Source: Zygnema circumcarinatum (lineage: Eukaryota > Streptophyta > Zygnematophyceae > Zygnematales > Zygnemataceae). Taken from it: a stretch of 33,185 nucleotides of DNA. This document shows, in pieces, positions 19,201-29,394 of this stretch (positions within the stretch are counted from its first letter, which is position 1; each line of letters opens with the position of its first letter). The notes under the pieces were generated by a model. That model was given only the letters and a program-made list of their open reading frames with translations. It was not told the origin of the DNA and did not search any database. The position numbers and the translations under genes were made by a program. The DNA is taken from the NCBI GenBank assembly GCA_037447605.1, contig CM074809.1:163898-197082 (forward strand), given 5' to 3'.

Positions 19201-21314
19201 AGTGCATCAATATGAGCTGTTACCCAAGTCAAGGTTTAACATTGTATTTGTTTTTAGCGATTATTAGCGATGTTTCGCCAGAACTGAGTGTGGGAAGAGG
19301 CGGGGTTCAGGGAGGAGATGGGGCAGCATCCAGCAGCCATGGATCTGCTGCAGGGCCAAAGGGAGGCCGGCCATGGCCGCCACCTTCGCAGAAGCAGCCA
19401 TGGGGGGAGTTCACAGGGGTGACCACGAAGGTGAGCTGGAGCAGCAGGGAGGAGGGAGTGAGAGAGAGGGAGATGGAGAGGACGAGGGAGAGGCAAAGGG
19501 AGAGCGAGTGGGCCGAAGGGTGAGACGGTACTGAGGGAGAGTGAGAGAGAGAGGGACACACAGAGAAGGAGAGATAGAAAGTGATGGGGAGAGTGGGAGG
19601 GGGGAAGGGGGGGAGGGGAGGGAGAGAGGGAGATGGGGAGAGGGAAAGGAAAGAAAGAGGAGGGAGGTAGGGAGGGAGGAGGGAGGGGGTGGGGGAAGAG
19701 GGGGAGGGGAAGGTGGAGGAAGGGAGAGATAGAGAGAGAGAAAGTGAGAGAGAGAGAAAGAAAGCATTGCATGTGCGCGTTCTTAACATGTTTGAGGACT
19801 TCCAAGCTCGCCCAAATTCCTTCCACTGATAATGTTAACGTTTTTGGGCAGCCCCTTAAAATATCTCTTTGTAATATCTTTGTGCGTGTTGGCTTTGTGG
19901 CGATGGCAGGTCCGCAAGGAGAGCCTCGGAGACCGCGTCACTGTTCTACGGCAGCTCGTGGCCCCGGCGCTGCAGAAGGTGAGGGAGGGAGGGAGGGAGG
20001 GAGGGAGGGAGGGAGGGAGAGGGAGGGAGGGAGGGAGGGGGGAGGGAGGAGGGAGGGGGGAGAAAGGGAGGGAGGGAGGGAGGGAGGAGGGAGGAAGGGG
20101 GGAGGGAGGGGGAGGAGGGAGGGGGAGGGAGGAGGGAGGGAGGGGGAGGGAGGAGGAGGAGGGAGGGAGGGAGGGAGGAGGGAGGGAGGAGGAGGGAGGG
20201 AGGGGGGAGAAAGGGAGGGAGGAGGGAGGGAGGGAGGGAGGGAGAAAGGGAGGGAGGAGGGAGGGAGGGGGAGGAGGGAGGGGGAGGGAGGGGGGAGGGA
20301 GGGAGGGAGGGAGGGAGGGGGGGAGGGAGGGGGGGAGGGAGGGAGGGAGGGAGGGAGGGAGGGAGGGGGAGGGAGGGGAAAGAGGGAGGGAGGGAGGGGG
20401 GGCTCCTGGCGTTCAAGATTTAGGGTTTAGGTGTACCTAGGTCCTTACGTTTTTTAGGGTTCAGGACGTACAGTTTTGAGGATAGGGTTTGAGAGTTTGA
20501 GGGAGGTGGTTTGAAGGTTGAAGGGTTCGAGGGCTGTTGGAGATTGAAGGGTTAATGTAGGGCTTGTTGGGTTCATGGCTTTAATATTTTCCTATTGGGG
20601 GACTCTGTAAGTAAAAATGCAAAAATAATGATTGATTAAACCAAAACTATTACAAAATTTTAATTCTAATTTTTTTTTTTTTTTTTTTTTGCAGAGCGAC
20701 ACGGCGACCGTGCTGGGGGAGGTGGTGGCGTACCTCCGCAGCACGCACAGGAGGCTCAAGGAGGAGCTGGGCGAGCAGGGAGGGGAGGGAGGCAGGAAGG
20801 AGGAGGGAGGGAAAGCGGGAAAGAAGGGGAAGCAGCAGGTGAGAGAGGGGGAGGGAGGGAGGGGGGGAGGGAGGGAGGGAGGGGGAGAGAGATTGAGAGA
20901 GAGGCTTCCACCTTTTCATCTTTTTTTTTCCGTGCTTACGCACAACAAATAAAAAATTTAGAATGTCCCTCTCAATTTTCCTTCTGCTCTAAAAAAAGAA
21001 TCGAAGGATTGAAAGGCGTGCTCTCCATCCTGCACTGCTGGATGGTCGAAATTTTGGAAAGAGTTTGAGAGGTGGAGGTGCGGTGTTCAAACCTTGCGGA
21101 TGGCGCATCAGTTTCTTTTGCTACACTCATGTTAATTATTATTATTTTTTTTTTTGGGGAGCAGAAGGAGGAGAGTTCCGGGCAGCCTCAGAAAGATTTG
21201 AGGCGTCACGGGTTTGTCCTTGTCCCTGTTTCGTCGGCCGAACGAGCCACACAAATAAGCGAGAGGAAGGCAGAAAAGTTTGAGGAGCGCAGCCCGGATA
21301 TCTCGGGCAGGTGA
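16264..21314 (+). CDS. Atypical plant bHLH transcription factor (bHLH68/110/112-like, 6 exons)
   Basis: Exons: 16264-17327, 17892-19041, 19311-19430, 19910-19978, 20695-20838, 21165-21314; 898 aa. The diagnostic part is spread over the last four exons: KVRKESLGDRVTVLRQLV, then SDTATVLGEVVAYLRSTHRR (HLH, residues about 776-830), then KDLRRHGFVLVPVSS. This matches the plant bHLH group whose signature is KxRKExLGDR..LxQLV and a DLRSRGLCLVPVS tail. The basic region lacks the His-Glu-Arg triad of E-box binders, as usual in this group. Residues 1-740 are low complexity: a Gly/Val repeat, Pro/Ser runs, and a Gln-rich segment with VQQQS repeats, possibly activation domains; family members are normally 300-450 aa. 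The start is the first in-frame ATG after likely acceptors at 16215/16247; a 5' UTR intron is likely. Exon 1 and the 19311 acceptor are least certain. Confidence 0.78.
16755..16920 (+). repeat. Coding GGGAGT/GGCAGT hexamer minisatellite
   Basis: About 25 copies of GGGAGT and variants lie in frame within bHLH exon 1, encoding alternating Gly-Val/Gly-Ala dipeptides. On the other strand the same sequence reads Pro-Leu, which is an artefact. Confidence 0.85.
17328..17872 (+). repeat. Intronic tandem repeat, three units of about 145-165 bp
   Basis: bHLH intron 1 carries three copies of a unit starting CAAACCCC(A/C)TTGCTCTCCC, at 17382, 17546 and 17689, each followed by CCGCCTCTTCTATCTCCGTC, CCCTTAGCCCCCC, a CT run and TTATCTCAA. 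Copies are nearly identical apart from CT-run length, so the amplification is recent. Confidence 0.9.
18064..18189 (+). repeat. Coding 15-nt minisatellite (VQQxS) in the Gln-rich domain
   Basis: Units such as GTTCAACAGCAATCA recur in frame, giving Val-Gln-Gln-(Gln/Pro/His)-Ser repeats, followed by a longer Gln-rich stretch to about 18395. The frame is kept throughout, which supports this as true coding sequence. Confidence 0.8.
19979..20402 (+). repeat. G-rich GGGAGGGA tract at the start of bHLH intron 4
   Basis: More than 400 nt of GGGAGGGA/GGAGG units on the sense strand, immediately after the donor of the exon that encodes the first half of the HLH domain. Four or more G-runs occur in every short window, so G-quadruplex formation in DNA or pre-mRNA is expected. 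Confidence 0.9.
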
Positions 21315-22097
21315 ACGTCTGGCTTCATTCATCGTCCTAATAAAAAGTATGAAATTATTTTTTTCTGACCGAAATTCCGAAAAAAACTGCCAATCTTTAA
21401 TTTGATTGAGCGGGAGGAGGAGCCGCTTGCTGTTATTGGAGGAAGAAATTTCTATTCGTCTGTTACAAAGTTTTGGGCTGCCCGACCTCTGGTTCTCTCT
21501 GCCCTTAAATTATTTTGGGGCCCGGTCCGGTCAGCAAGTTTTTTGGCTTTTTTAGCGCGTCCGCCCTTTGTGGTCGTGAGTAGTCGATCCAAGAATCTTG
21601 GGCTGCTCTAGAGTCGTGTTGTTCAACACGACAGAGTTGTTCCAACATGGGAGCATGACAGTAGTCGGTAGTGTACATAGGCCACTTACTCATGAGAGTG
21701 ATCGCAGGCAGCGAAACAAATTCATTTTCTTTCTAGAGAAGATTGGGAACTTGTTGTTGTTGTTGTTGGTTCAAACTATTACTTGGTAGAGAGGGGTATG
21801 AATATACTTTTTTTTGTTGTGCAACCGCATAGTAAGCGGGGGCTTGAATGCTTAAAGCAAAATAAGGGAAATATATATATATGTGCATACATTAGAGTGC
21901 GATTCATGCTCAATGTCTTTGGTTCTAACAACAATGCTTTTGTGAGCACAAGTGACTATGCTGCTCTTCTAGACATTTTTTACACGGCCTACATTTGACT
22001 TGCATGTATGCACGCAACACCACTGTGACCATCTTGAACAATTGTGAATGAGAACATGCTGCAACAATGTCGAGTCGTCCACAACAATAGGACTAGG
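21315..22097. other. Intergenic region after the bHLH gene
   Basis: Probably the 3' UTR of the bHLH gene followed by AT-rich spacer. A (GTT)n run lies at 21752-21769 and a short (AT)n run at about 21871-21881. No exon with family similarity is seen. Confidence 0.5.
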
Positions 22098-22241
22098 GAT
22101 GTTCGCTGTATCGTATCGTACCACGTTCTCCATATTGTACCGAATCATATTGTCGAAATCAAGTACTGTATCAATTATCGTACCGCCACATTATATCGTA
22201 TCGCGATACTTATTACAGAATATCGCAATCGTATTATATCG
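22098..22241 (+). repeat. Degenerate GTATCG-type repeat left of the zinc transporter gene
   Basis: Repeated GTATCGTA, ATATCGTA and ATTGTACCG words, with GTATCGCGATAC at 22199-22210 as a local palindrome. A related block in the opposite orientation lies at 25540-25660, on the other side of the gene. Confidence 0.6.
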
Positions 22242-22324
22242 CCCTCGACTCCCCTCTCGTCTCCTCCGACTCTCTTCCTTTCTCTCCCCCTCTCTCTCTC
22301 TCTCCAACCCTCGCCTTTCCGTCA

Positions 22325-25016
22325 ATGGCGTTCCTGACGTCTCAGCTGTTGATAGCCCTTGGATTGACCCTCGTGGGAGGAGCCAGCACAGCTCTAGGTC
22401 CGTGCAGCCCAATCATGCCATGCCCTGAAAGCCTGAAGACTTAAAAACATTACAGCTCTGGAATCTGTTTCTGAAACCTTTTGACAGTCTGCGAGCCCTA
22501 CTTTTATAAAAACCGTAGGATGTTGGAAACCGGGATTGCAAAAACCATGCAGACAGACTTCCTCTTAGACCACTGAATGCTGACATCACCTGGAGGGTCT
22601 ACAGGGGGCTTGGTGGTGGTGCTGCAGCCGGCACCGAATATGCGCTCCCTCGGGCTGCTGCAGGTGGATCTCTCGCTCTCTGTCTCTCTCCCTCCCTCTC
22701 CTCCTTCCTCCACTCGCTTTTTTCTGCCTCTTTGTCTGATCAGCCCTCCCGGCTTCTCTCTTCTCTATGCATTATGTCTCACTCTCTCCGTCTCTCTTTT
22801 CTCCACTCTCTCCTTCGCTCTAATCAACTTTCGGGCTACCACTCTCTCCTTCGCTCTACAAATTCCTCATACTGCTTCTGAATCTTCTGAGACATGTATT
22901 TGCACTCCCAGAAGCTCAGCAGTCATCCTTGTTCAAATATGTTCGCACGCGTGTGCTTGTACTTTGTTCAATGCAATATTTTCAGGGTTAAGGGCTTCAA
23001 TTTTTGCATCTCTCACTCCTAAATTGCCTAGTGAAGGCTTCAGGGGGTTCACTATCAGACGTGGGGTCATGATTGAGAATTCAGCTTCAGGGTTCAGGAT
23101 TAGGGTTCCTGAAGTTGAGCAATATCCGCGCTCACCGTCCTTTTTCAAAGTCCGCTGCCTTTAACTTTACAAAAAATAGTCATCTTCGCTCCTGCTACTT
23201 GTTGAAAATATTTCTATACCTCTTTTTCCAATAATTTTGCTTAGCGCACTGAGCTGAAGCAGGGCTTTGCTGCAGGACTCATGCTCTCCATCTCCTTCTT
23301 CGATCTCGTGCACAACGCCATCAATGCTGTCGGATTCGCTGCTGCAAACATTTGGGTATGCGCGTTCACCCAAATATTGACTTCCAACTGCCTGCATTGC
23401 TTTCGCCTTTACTTTTACTTTTGCTTCGCCTTGTCGTTGGTTTCTAAAATTTCTTGCATATAACTTCACATATGGCAAGTGCAAGTACAAGAGTTCATGC
23501 CGTTCCACGGCTCGTCAAGTCTGCAGACTTAGGTCTTCAGTTTCTATCTATCTGATGTGTGCGAAATTGGGTGCCAATCCTTAATTTTAATGTCAGAAAA
23601 TTGTCGGATGCAGTTCTTTGCAGGGGCGGGTATGTTCGCCGCTGTGGTGCAGCTAATTCCGGAGCCCAATTTAGGGCCTGCTCCGGATCAGCGCAGAAAA
23701 GATCGCGGGGCGATCTTTCAGAGTGAAGCGGTACGGACGGAGTCGGTGCATAAGAGGCGGAGAAAGGAAGTGCTCTTCAGCGGCATCGTTACTGCAGTGG
23801 GAATCAGTCTGCATAACTTTCCTGAAGGAGTTGCTGTTTTTTTGGGATCGCTCAAGGTAAGTGCGGCGGAACTGGGAAGAACTTTGAGGAGAAGTTCACT
23901 TTCTTCCTCTCTCGCGCTCTATCTCTCTCTCTTTCTCTTTCTCTCTCCCTCTCCCTCTCTCTCTCGTTTTCTCTCTCTCTCTCCCTCTCTCTCTCTCTCG
24001 CTCTCTCTCTCTCTCTCCACGAAGGATGAGAGTCTGGGAACTTCCAACGAAACCACCTTTGTTCTCGTTTGCCCCCCTCTCTCTCCAAAGAGAGGTAGGG
24101 AAAGGACAGGGAGGGAACTACTTGATGTTACTGATTCGTTTTTTTCCTTTTTCTGGGAATTTTTTTTTTCCAGGGGCTTCGAGTCGGGGCCAGTCTCGCA
24201 TGTGCAATTGCTCTTCACAACATTCCTGAAGGAATAGCGGTCGCTCTTCCGATTTATTTCGCCACTGAAAGCAAATGGAAAGCTTTCAGGATTGCTGCTC
24301 TCTCAGGATTGGCGGAGCCTCTAGGAGTGGTCATCGTGGCGCTTTTTTTTCCACAAAATTTGTCTTCGGAACTCATTGAGGGAATGCTCGGAGGAGGTGG
24401 GTCCCTAAAGCCTGCAATTCAGTAGAAACTTCCACGTTTTTAGGGTTTTTTTTTTTCCAAGGGTTTTTAGGGTTTTGTATTCAAATTCCTTATGTTTTTG
24501 GTAGATTTGAGCATCTTCTTGGGAGTGGCTTCGGAATAAATATAACAGCTTTAGTCCAAGTAAGGGAACCAATTGTAGAAAAACCCAAACAGCTGAATTG
24601 CTTGTGCTTAAGAAAAAGCTACTGATTTTTCCTTCTGCCCGAACATTATAGGCGCACCCTAGGCCCTAGTGCTCGGTTCTATCCTTCCCTTGGAAAGCGA
24701 GCCCTCTATTGGCTTCTGCATTCTTTCATGCTTTCGCCGATACGATGGTCTAAAAGGGGGTTTAAGGCTGGGTAATGGGAAAATATTTCCCTGGTAAAAT
24801 GTGCTGAAGCTGATTTTTGCTGTTGTTTTTTGTTGGAATTTTCCTGCAGTGGGCGGAATCATGGCCTTCCTGACCCTCCACGAGATGCTCCCATTGGCTT
24901 TTGAGTACGCGGGGGGGCACAAGCCGGCGATCGCGGCCGTGTTCGTGGGCATGGCGGCCATGTCCGCGAGCTTGCAGCTGCTGGCCATGGCGCTGCCGGC
25001 GGACGTGGTGCTCTAG
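22325..25016 (+). CDS. ZTP29: ZIP-family zinc transporter, ZTP29/ZIP11-like (6 exons)
   Basis: Exons: 22325-22397, 22605-22663, 23263-23355, 23614-23856, 24174-24396, 24850-25016; 285 aa, the normal length for this subfamily. All introns are GT-AG and phase-matched. The N-terminus LIALGLTLVGGASTALG is TM1. Helices IV and V carry the two metal-site motifs, HNFPEG (His about 142) and HNIPEG (His about 171). A cytosolic Lys/Arg-rich loop (residues about 96-126) follows IPEPNLGP; the loop sequence is variable in the family. VGGIMAFLTLHEMLP precedes the last helices. Family members move Zn2+ into the cytosol; Arabidopsis ZTP29 acts at the ER and in salt stress response. Conservation is high, so function is likely kept. 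A CT-rich tract (about 22256-22309) lies in the probable 5' UTR. Confidence 0.93.
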
Positions 25017-25029
25017 GGCCGCCCTCCAC

Positions 25030-25172
25030 ACCCTGAACCCTAAACCCTAAACCCTGAACCCTAAACCTTGAACCCTAAACCCTGAACCCTAAACCTTGAA
25101 CCCTAAATCTTGAACCCTAAACCTTGAACCCTAAACCTTGAACCCTAAACCTTGAACCTCAACCTAAACCTA
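25030..25172 (+). repeat. Interstitial telomere-like array (CCCTAAA/CCTTGAA)
   Basis: About 20 units alternating AACCCTAAACC, AACCCTGAACC and AACCTTGAACC begin 14 bp after the zinc transporter stop codon, so the array is probably in the 3' UTR. The variant units form a regular higher-order pattern instead of pure telomere repeats. Confidence 0.85.
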
Positions 25173-25539
25173 AGCATAGGAGGGCGTGAATTGGAGATTG
25201 AACAGGGTCGTGCTCTGGACATGGAAGGAGATAAGCTGGCGGGTTGCAAGTTTCGAGTTTCGATTGGTTTTAAAAGAAGAAATTTGATTGTATGGTGGCG
25301 CCATGCGTAGTATTAGGAAAAAGATGACTACTACAAGGTGCCAATGTGAAATTTTTTGGTAACAAATGATAAAAAAAAAGTAAAAAACAAAAAGTTTACG
25401 AAGAAAAAAACTGCTGTATTGTTGGTGCTTATCCTAACAGCGAAGGCGGTACCTTGCCGATTTGATCCTACCATCGTCCATATCGACTTATGCTCGATAC
25501 ATATTTCAGTATTTCCTAGATATTGCAATATACAATACG
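25173..25539. other. Intergenic spacer
   Basis: AT-rich sequence with no supported exon. Poly-A runs lie at about 25370-25410. Confidence 0.45.
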
Positions 25540-25660
25540 ATATGATAATTTAATCAAACGTGACACGATTTTTTATGCAATGCGATACGATACGATACTC
25601 CAGCAAAGATGATACGATACTTAATACGATACGATGCCTACTCCATTGCGGTCGATACGC
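25540..25660 (-). repeat. Degenerate CGATAC-type repeat right of the zinc transporter gene
   Basis: Repeats of GATACGATAC and AATACGATACGAT. Reverse-complemented, they match the GTATCGTA words at 22098-22241. Confidence 0.6.
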
Positions 25661-25795
25661 TGAACTGGCTCAGTTTGACGGCAACGGAACTTGGCACATG
25701 TGAAGGGGCCAGGACTCAACGGGAACTTTCCGCCCCTCCGGACCATTTATAAAGCCGTCGTTGCAGGGCTCCTTGTTCCCGTGAAAGCAACACTT

Positions 25796-25915
25796 TAACC
25801 CTAATTCTAACCCTAATTTCAGCCCTAATCCCAACCTAATTCTAACCCTAGCCAGAGTCTAACCCCATTTACTCGCACCGATGCTGAAACCCTAACTGCA
25901 ACCCTAATCATAAAG
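25796..25915 (+). promoter_or_regulatory. Telo-box-like ACCCTAA cluster upstream of the BRAP2-type gene
   Basis: About seven (A)ACCCTAA(T/C) motifs within 120 bp, 90-210 bp upstream of the start codon. The telo-box (AAACCCTAA) is a known promoter element of plant housekeeping genes. Here it could instead be another degenerate telomere-like repeat. Confidence 0.35.
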
Positions 25916-26004
25916 TTCGTACCATTGAAAAGGCGGAATCTGGAACACTTTGCAACTTTTGATACCTGCAAGGATTGAATATCTTCACTTTTCTGCAAAA
26001 GAAC

Positions 26005-29000
26005 ATGTTCTCTCTGCGCATTCATTCCGCGCCCTCTGGCAGCGATGACGCCTCCGAAGCCGTCCATCCTGCAGAAGCAAATGGCGCTCCTGAAGCGGAC
26101 GAAGGCGGTGAAGGCAGCAGTATTATTAGGTTTTCGTCGGGAAATCCGCGCGTGCAGGTTTCTCGCGGAGTCGTGCATCTCTTTCGCGACACGAGCGAGA
26201 AGCCGGGCTCGCTTGTTAATCTCCCGGTGAGAATAAAATGGAGAATAAAAGAGTAGAGGATAAGAGGAAGAAACTGTAAGAAAGGAGGAAAAAAGACAGC
26301 GAAATTGAAGGGGAATAAAAGGAAACTAATGGAAAGGAGAAGAATCACAATTGAAAACCAAAGGAAAAGTTTCGTACTGAAAACTCTCGTTAAACGATGA
26401 GGACCAAGGATTTATAACTTTGATGCTTAGCTTCCGCATGTTTTCTTAAGAAGATTTACTGAAGTCTTCACAAAAGGATGTTTGATTTTTTCTTGAAGAA
26501 TCATCGCTAAGAAAGGCAGTCTGAAGCTGAAAATTTTTGAAACTTACGGAAAACCTTGAACTGCTGTACCTTTTTTTCTGTTGTTTTGCGGCCCAGAAAG
26601 GTCGCACTGAGAAGCTGTGCGTTCTCGCGGTGCCAAATTACATGACGGGCGCCGACTTCTGCAAATTCACCGGATCGTTCTTGACAAATATTTGCGAAAT
26701 CCGGATTGTAAGGTGAATTGATTTCATCGCTGCGCGGGAAAACATGAGTCCTTTCACCGATCAGCAATGAAGCATTTGTTACTCAGTCAACATGTTTTCT
26801 ATTATTCCATCTCTCTCTCACTCTACTTCTCACTCTCACGCTTTCTCTCTCTCTCTCCCTCTCTCCCTCACACACACTCATTTTTTCTCTCCCTCTCTCG
26901 CTTTGTCACTCTGTCTCACTGTCTCTCCCTCTCTCTCTCCCTCTCCCTACATATATATGCATATATATATGTATATATACCTTTTCTTTAGATGGTTTGG
27001 GGATCCTATTTTGGAGGATGTGAACCTATAGCAAATTTGAGGCCTTATGCTTATTCGTGGTTTTGAAAATTTTAGGGTTGGTCGAAAGTCGGATTTTCTT
27101 GCAGGGTTATGAAGATTCGCTGTTTGCTTGGTTCTGATTTTTTTATTTTTTTTGACTCTTCGCTGTGGCTTTGAACGGTTTGTATTCACTCTCTTTGTGC
27201 TTAGAAACGATGCCATCGAAAACCGATACATGGTATTGATGAGATTGGATACCCAAGAAAGTGCCGACGACTTCTATCGATACTTCAATGGAAAGCAATA
27301 TTCATCTCTTGAGGTTAAAAACTTGTTTTCCAAACTTTCAGATTTCAGTTCCTTATCTTCTTTCTTTTTTTCTTACTAAACTTCTCTGCAACCTTCTGGA
27401 AAGAATGGTTCTCCGAGTGATGTTGGCTCCTTCAAGATTTTAGGGTCTTTGGGTTAGCCTCACACCAGAATTAGGGTTAGCACACAATTTCATATTTTAG
27501 AGGTTCTCCGAAGGCTGCATTACCCTCCCCCTTTTTTTTTTTCCTTTTTTTTTTCAAAGAGCAAAACAGATTCAAGCTTTTGCTCTCCCTTCATTTTCTT
27601 CTTCTTTTTCTATTGGCATGTGCAGGGGGGAGTTTGTCGCGTAGTTTTTATTTCTGATGTGAAATTTACCGACAGTCAGGAAGAGGCATCTTCTCCTCCA
27701 GTCGGCTTAACTGAGCTTCCAACTTGTACATTTTGTCTTGGTGAGAACATAAACTCAATTTCAATCTCCCTCTCTCTCTCTCATAAACGTTTTTCTTTTG
27801 GGCAGACACAAGCTTGTTCGACTTGGAGTGTTTACTTTTTTTAAAATTGTGTCCTTTTTTTTAATTTGATATTCGGGGGTTGCAGAGCGGCTGGATGCCC
27901 ACATTAGCGGAATTTGGACGACAGTTTGCAACCACACTTTTCACAGTTCTTGCATCTCGCAATGGGAAGATTCTTCTTGCCCGGTGAGCCCTCTGTCTGT
28001 TCAACAATTTCCATGTGATTAAAAAGAAGTGCATAAAGAAAGCAAGAAAATAAACTCAAACAAGGTCGAAAGGAACGCCGTAGCGAATATCTTCAAAGAG
28101 AAGATGAATTAACACTGGCAAACTCAACTTTTCTTTTTCTTCATTACTTCTGTTTTTGCAGAAAGAGGCAGTTTTATGTACGGTAAATGTGTATACATAT
28201 ATCTAAAAAACATTCATACATGCAAAAACACGTCTTAATGTTTGGCAAACTTTCTTTAAGAGGTTTGTTCTTGTTACCTTTTTTTATGAATTGGCTTTCT
28301 TTTCAGTGTTCATGTGTAGTTCTTATATCCATCATTTTTTTTATTGCTCTTGGACAGGTTTGCAGGTATTGTCAGGAGCAGCTTGACGAGTCGACCTGTT
28401 CCATGTGCGGCGCAACGGAAAATTTGTGGATGTGTCTTATCTGCGGTTTCATCGGTTGCGGACGGTACACTTTGAACCTATAACTTAATTTCATATTCTC
28501 TTTGTATATAGTATTGTACCAATTGCGTACCAATTGCAATTGTATTATTCCAATTGCTTTTTAGAATTCTTCTCTCTCACTCCCTCACTCTGCCACTCTC
28601 TCTCGCTCTCGCTCTCACTTCCTCTCGCTCTCACTGTCCCTCGCTCACTCCCACTCTCACCCCCCCACTCTCACTCCTCCCCCTCTCTCTCCCTCTCTCC
28701 CTCTCTCTCTCCCTCTCTCCCTCTCTCCCGCTCTCCCTCTCTCCCTCTCTCCCTCTCTCCCTCTCTCTCTCCCTCTCTCCCTCTCTCCCTCTCTCCCTCT
28801 CTCCCTCTCTCCCTCTCTCCCTCTCTCCCTCTCTCTCTCTCTCCCTCTCTCCCTCTATCTCTCTCTCTCTCCGCCTGCAGGTACCGAGAGGGCCACGCCA
28901 TAAGCCACTGGGGGCAGAGTCAGCACTGTTACTCCCTCGAGCTAGGGACACAACGCGTGTGGGACTACGCGGGGGACGGCTACGTGCACCGCCTTATTCA

Positions 29001-29150
29001 GTCCAAAACGGACGGAAAACTGGTGGAACTGCCGGCTCCATGTAACGGAGGGAGAGGGGAGGAGTGCGGAGGAGGGAGTGCATGCGAACACGATTCAGAG
29101 ATGCAGGAAGCCATTATAAACAGCAAAGTGGGGCAGGTGTGTTTTTACAG

Positions 29151-29220
<70 letters not shown>

Positions 29221-29338
29221 GATCTCTTTCTTGCCTTCTGTTTCGCCCTGTCCCTTTCCTGGCTCTCTTCTCTCGCATGTTTGGTGATTCTCTCTCTCTG
29301 CCTCTTTCCCTCTCCCGCTCTCTGTCCCCCCTTTCTCC

Positions 29339-29394
<56 letters not shown>

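Noticed and set aside
19979-20402. Regular spacing of short repeats considered as a CRISPR array
   Set aside because: It is a simple GGGAGGGA microsatellite without unique spacers, in a eukaryotic intron.
19633-20440. Two overlapping Gly/Glu/Arg-rich frames of 200-265 codons
   Set aside because: They are made by GGGAGGGA repeats in an intron. Only the short bHLH exon 19910-19978 inside them is real coding sequence.
22577-23164. 195-codon frame overlapping zinc transporter exon 2
   Set aside because: It reads in a different frame from the conserved ZIP exon and crosses a CT-rich intron.
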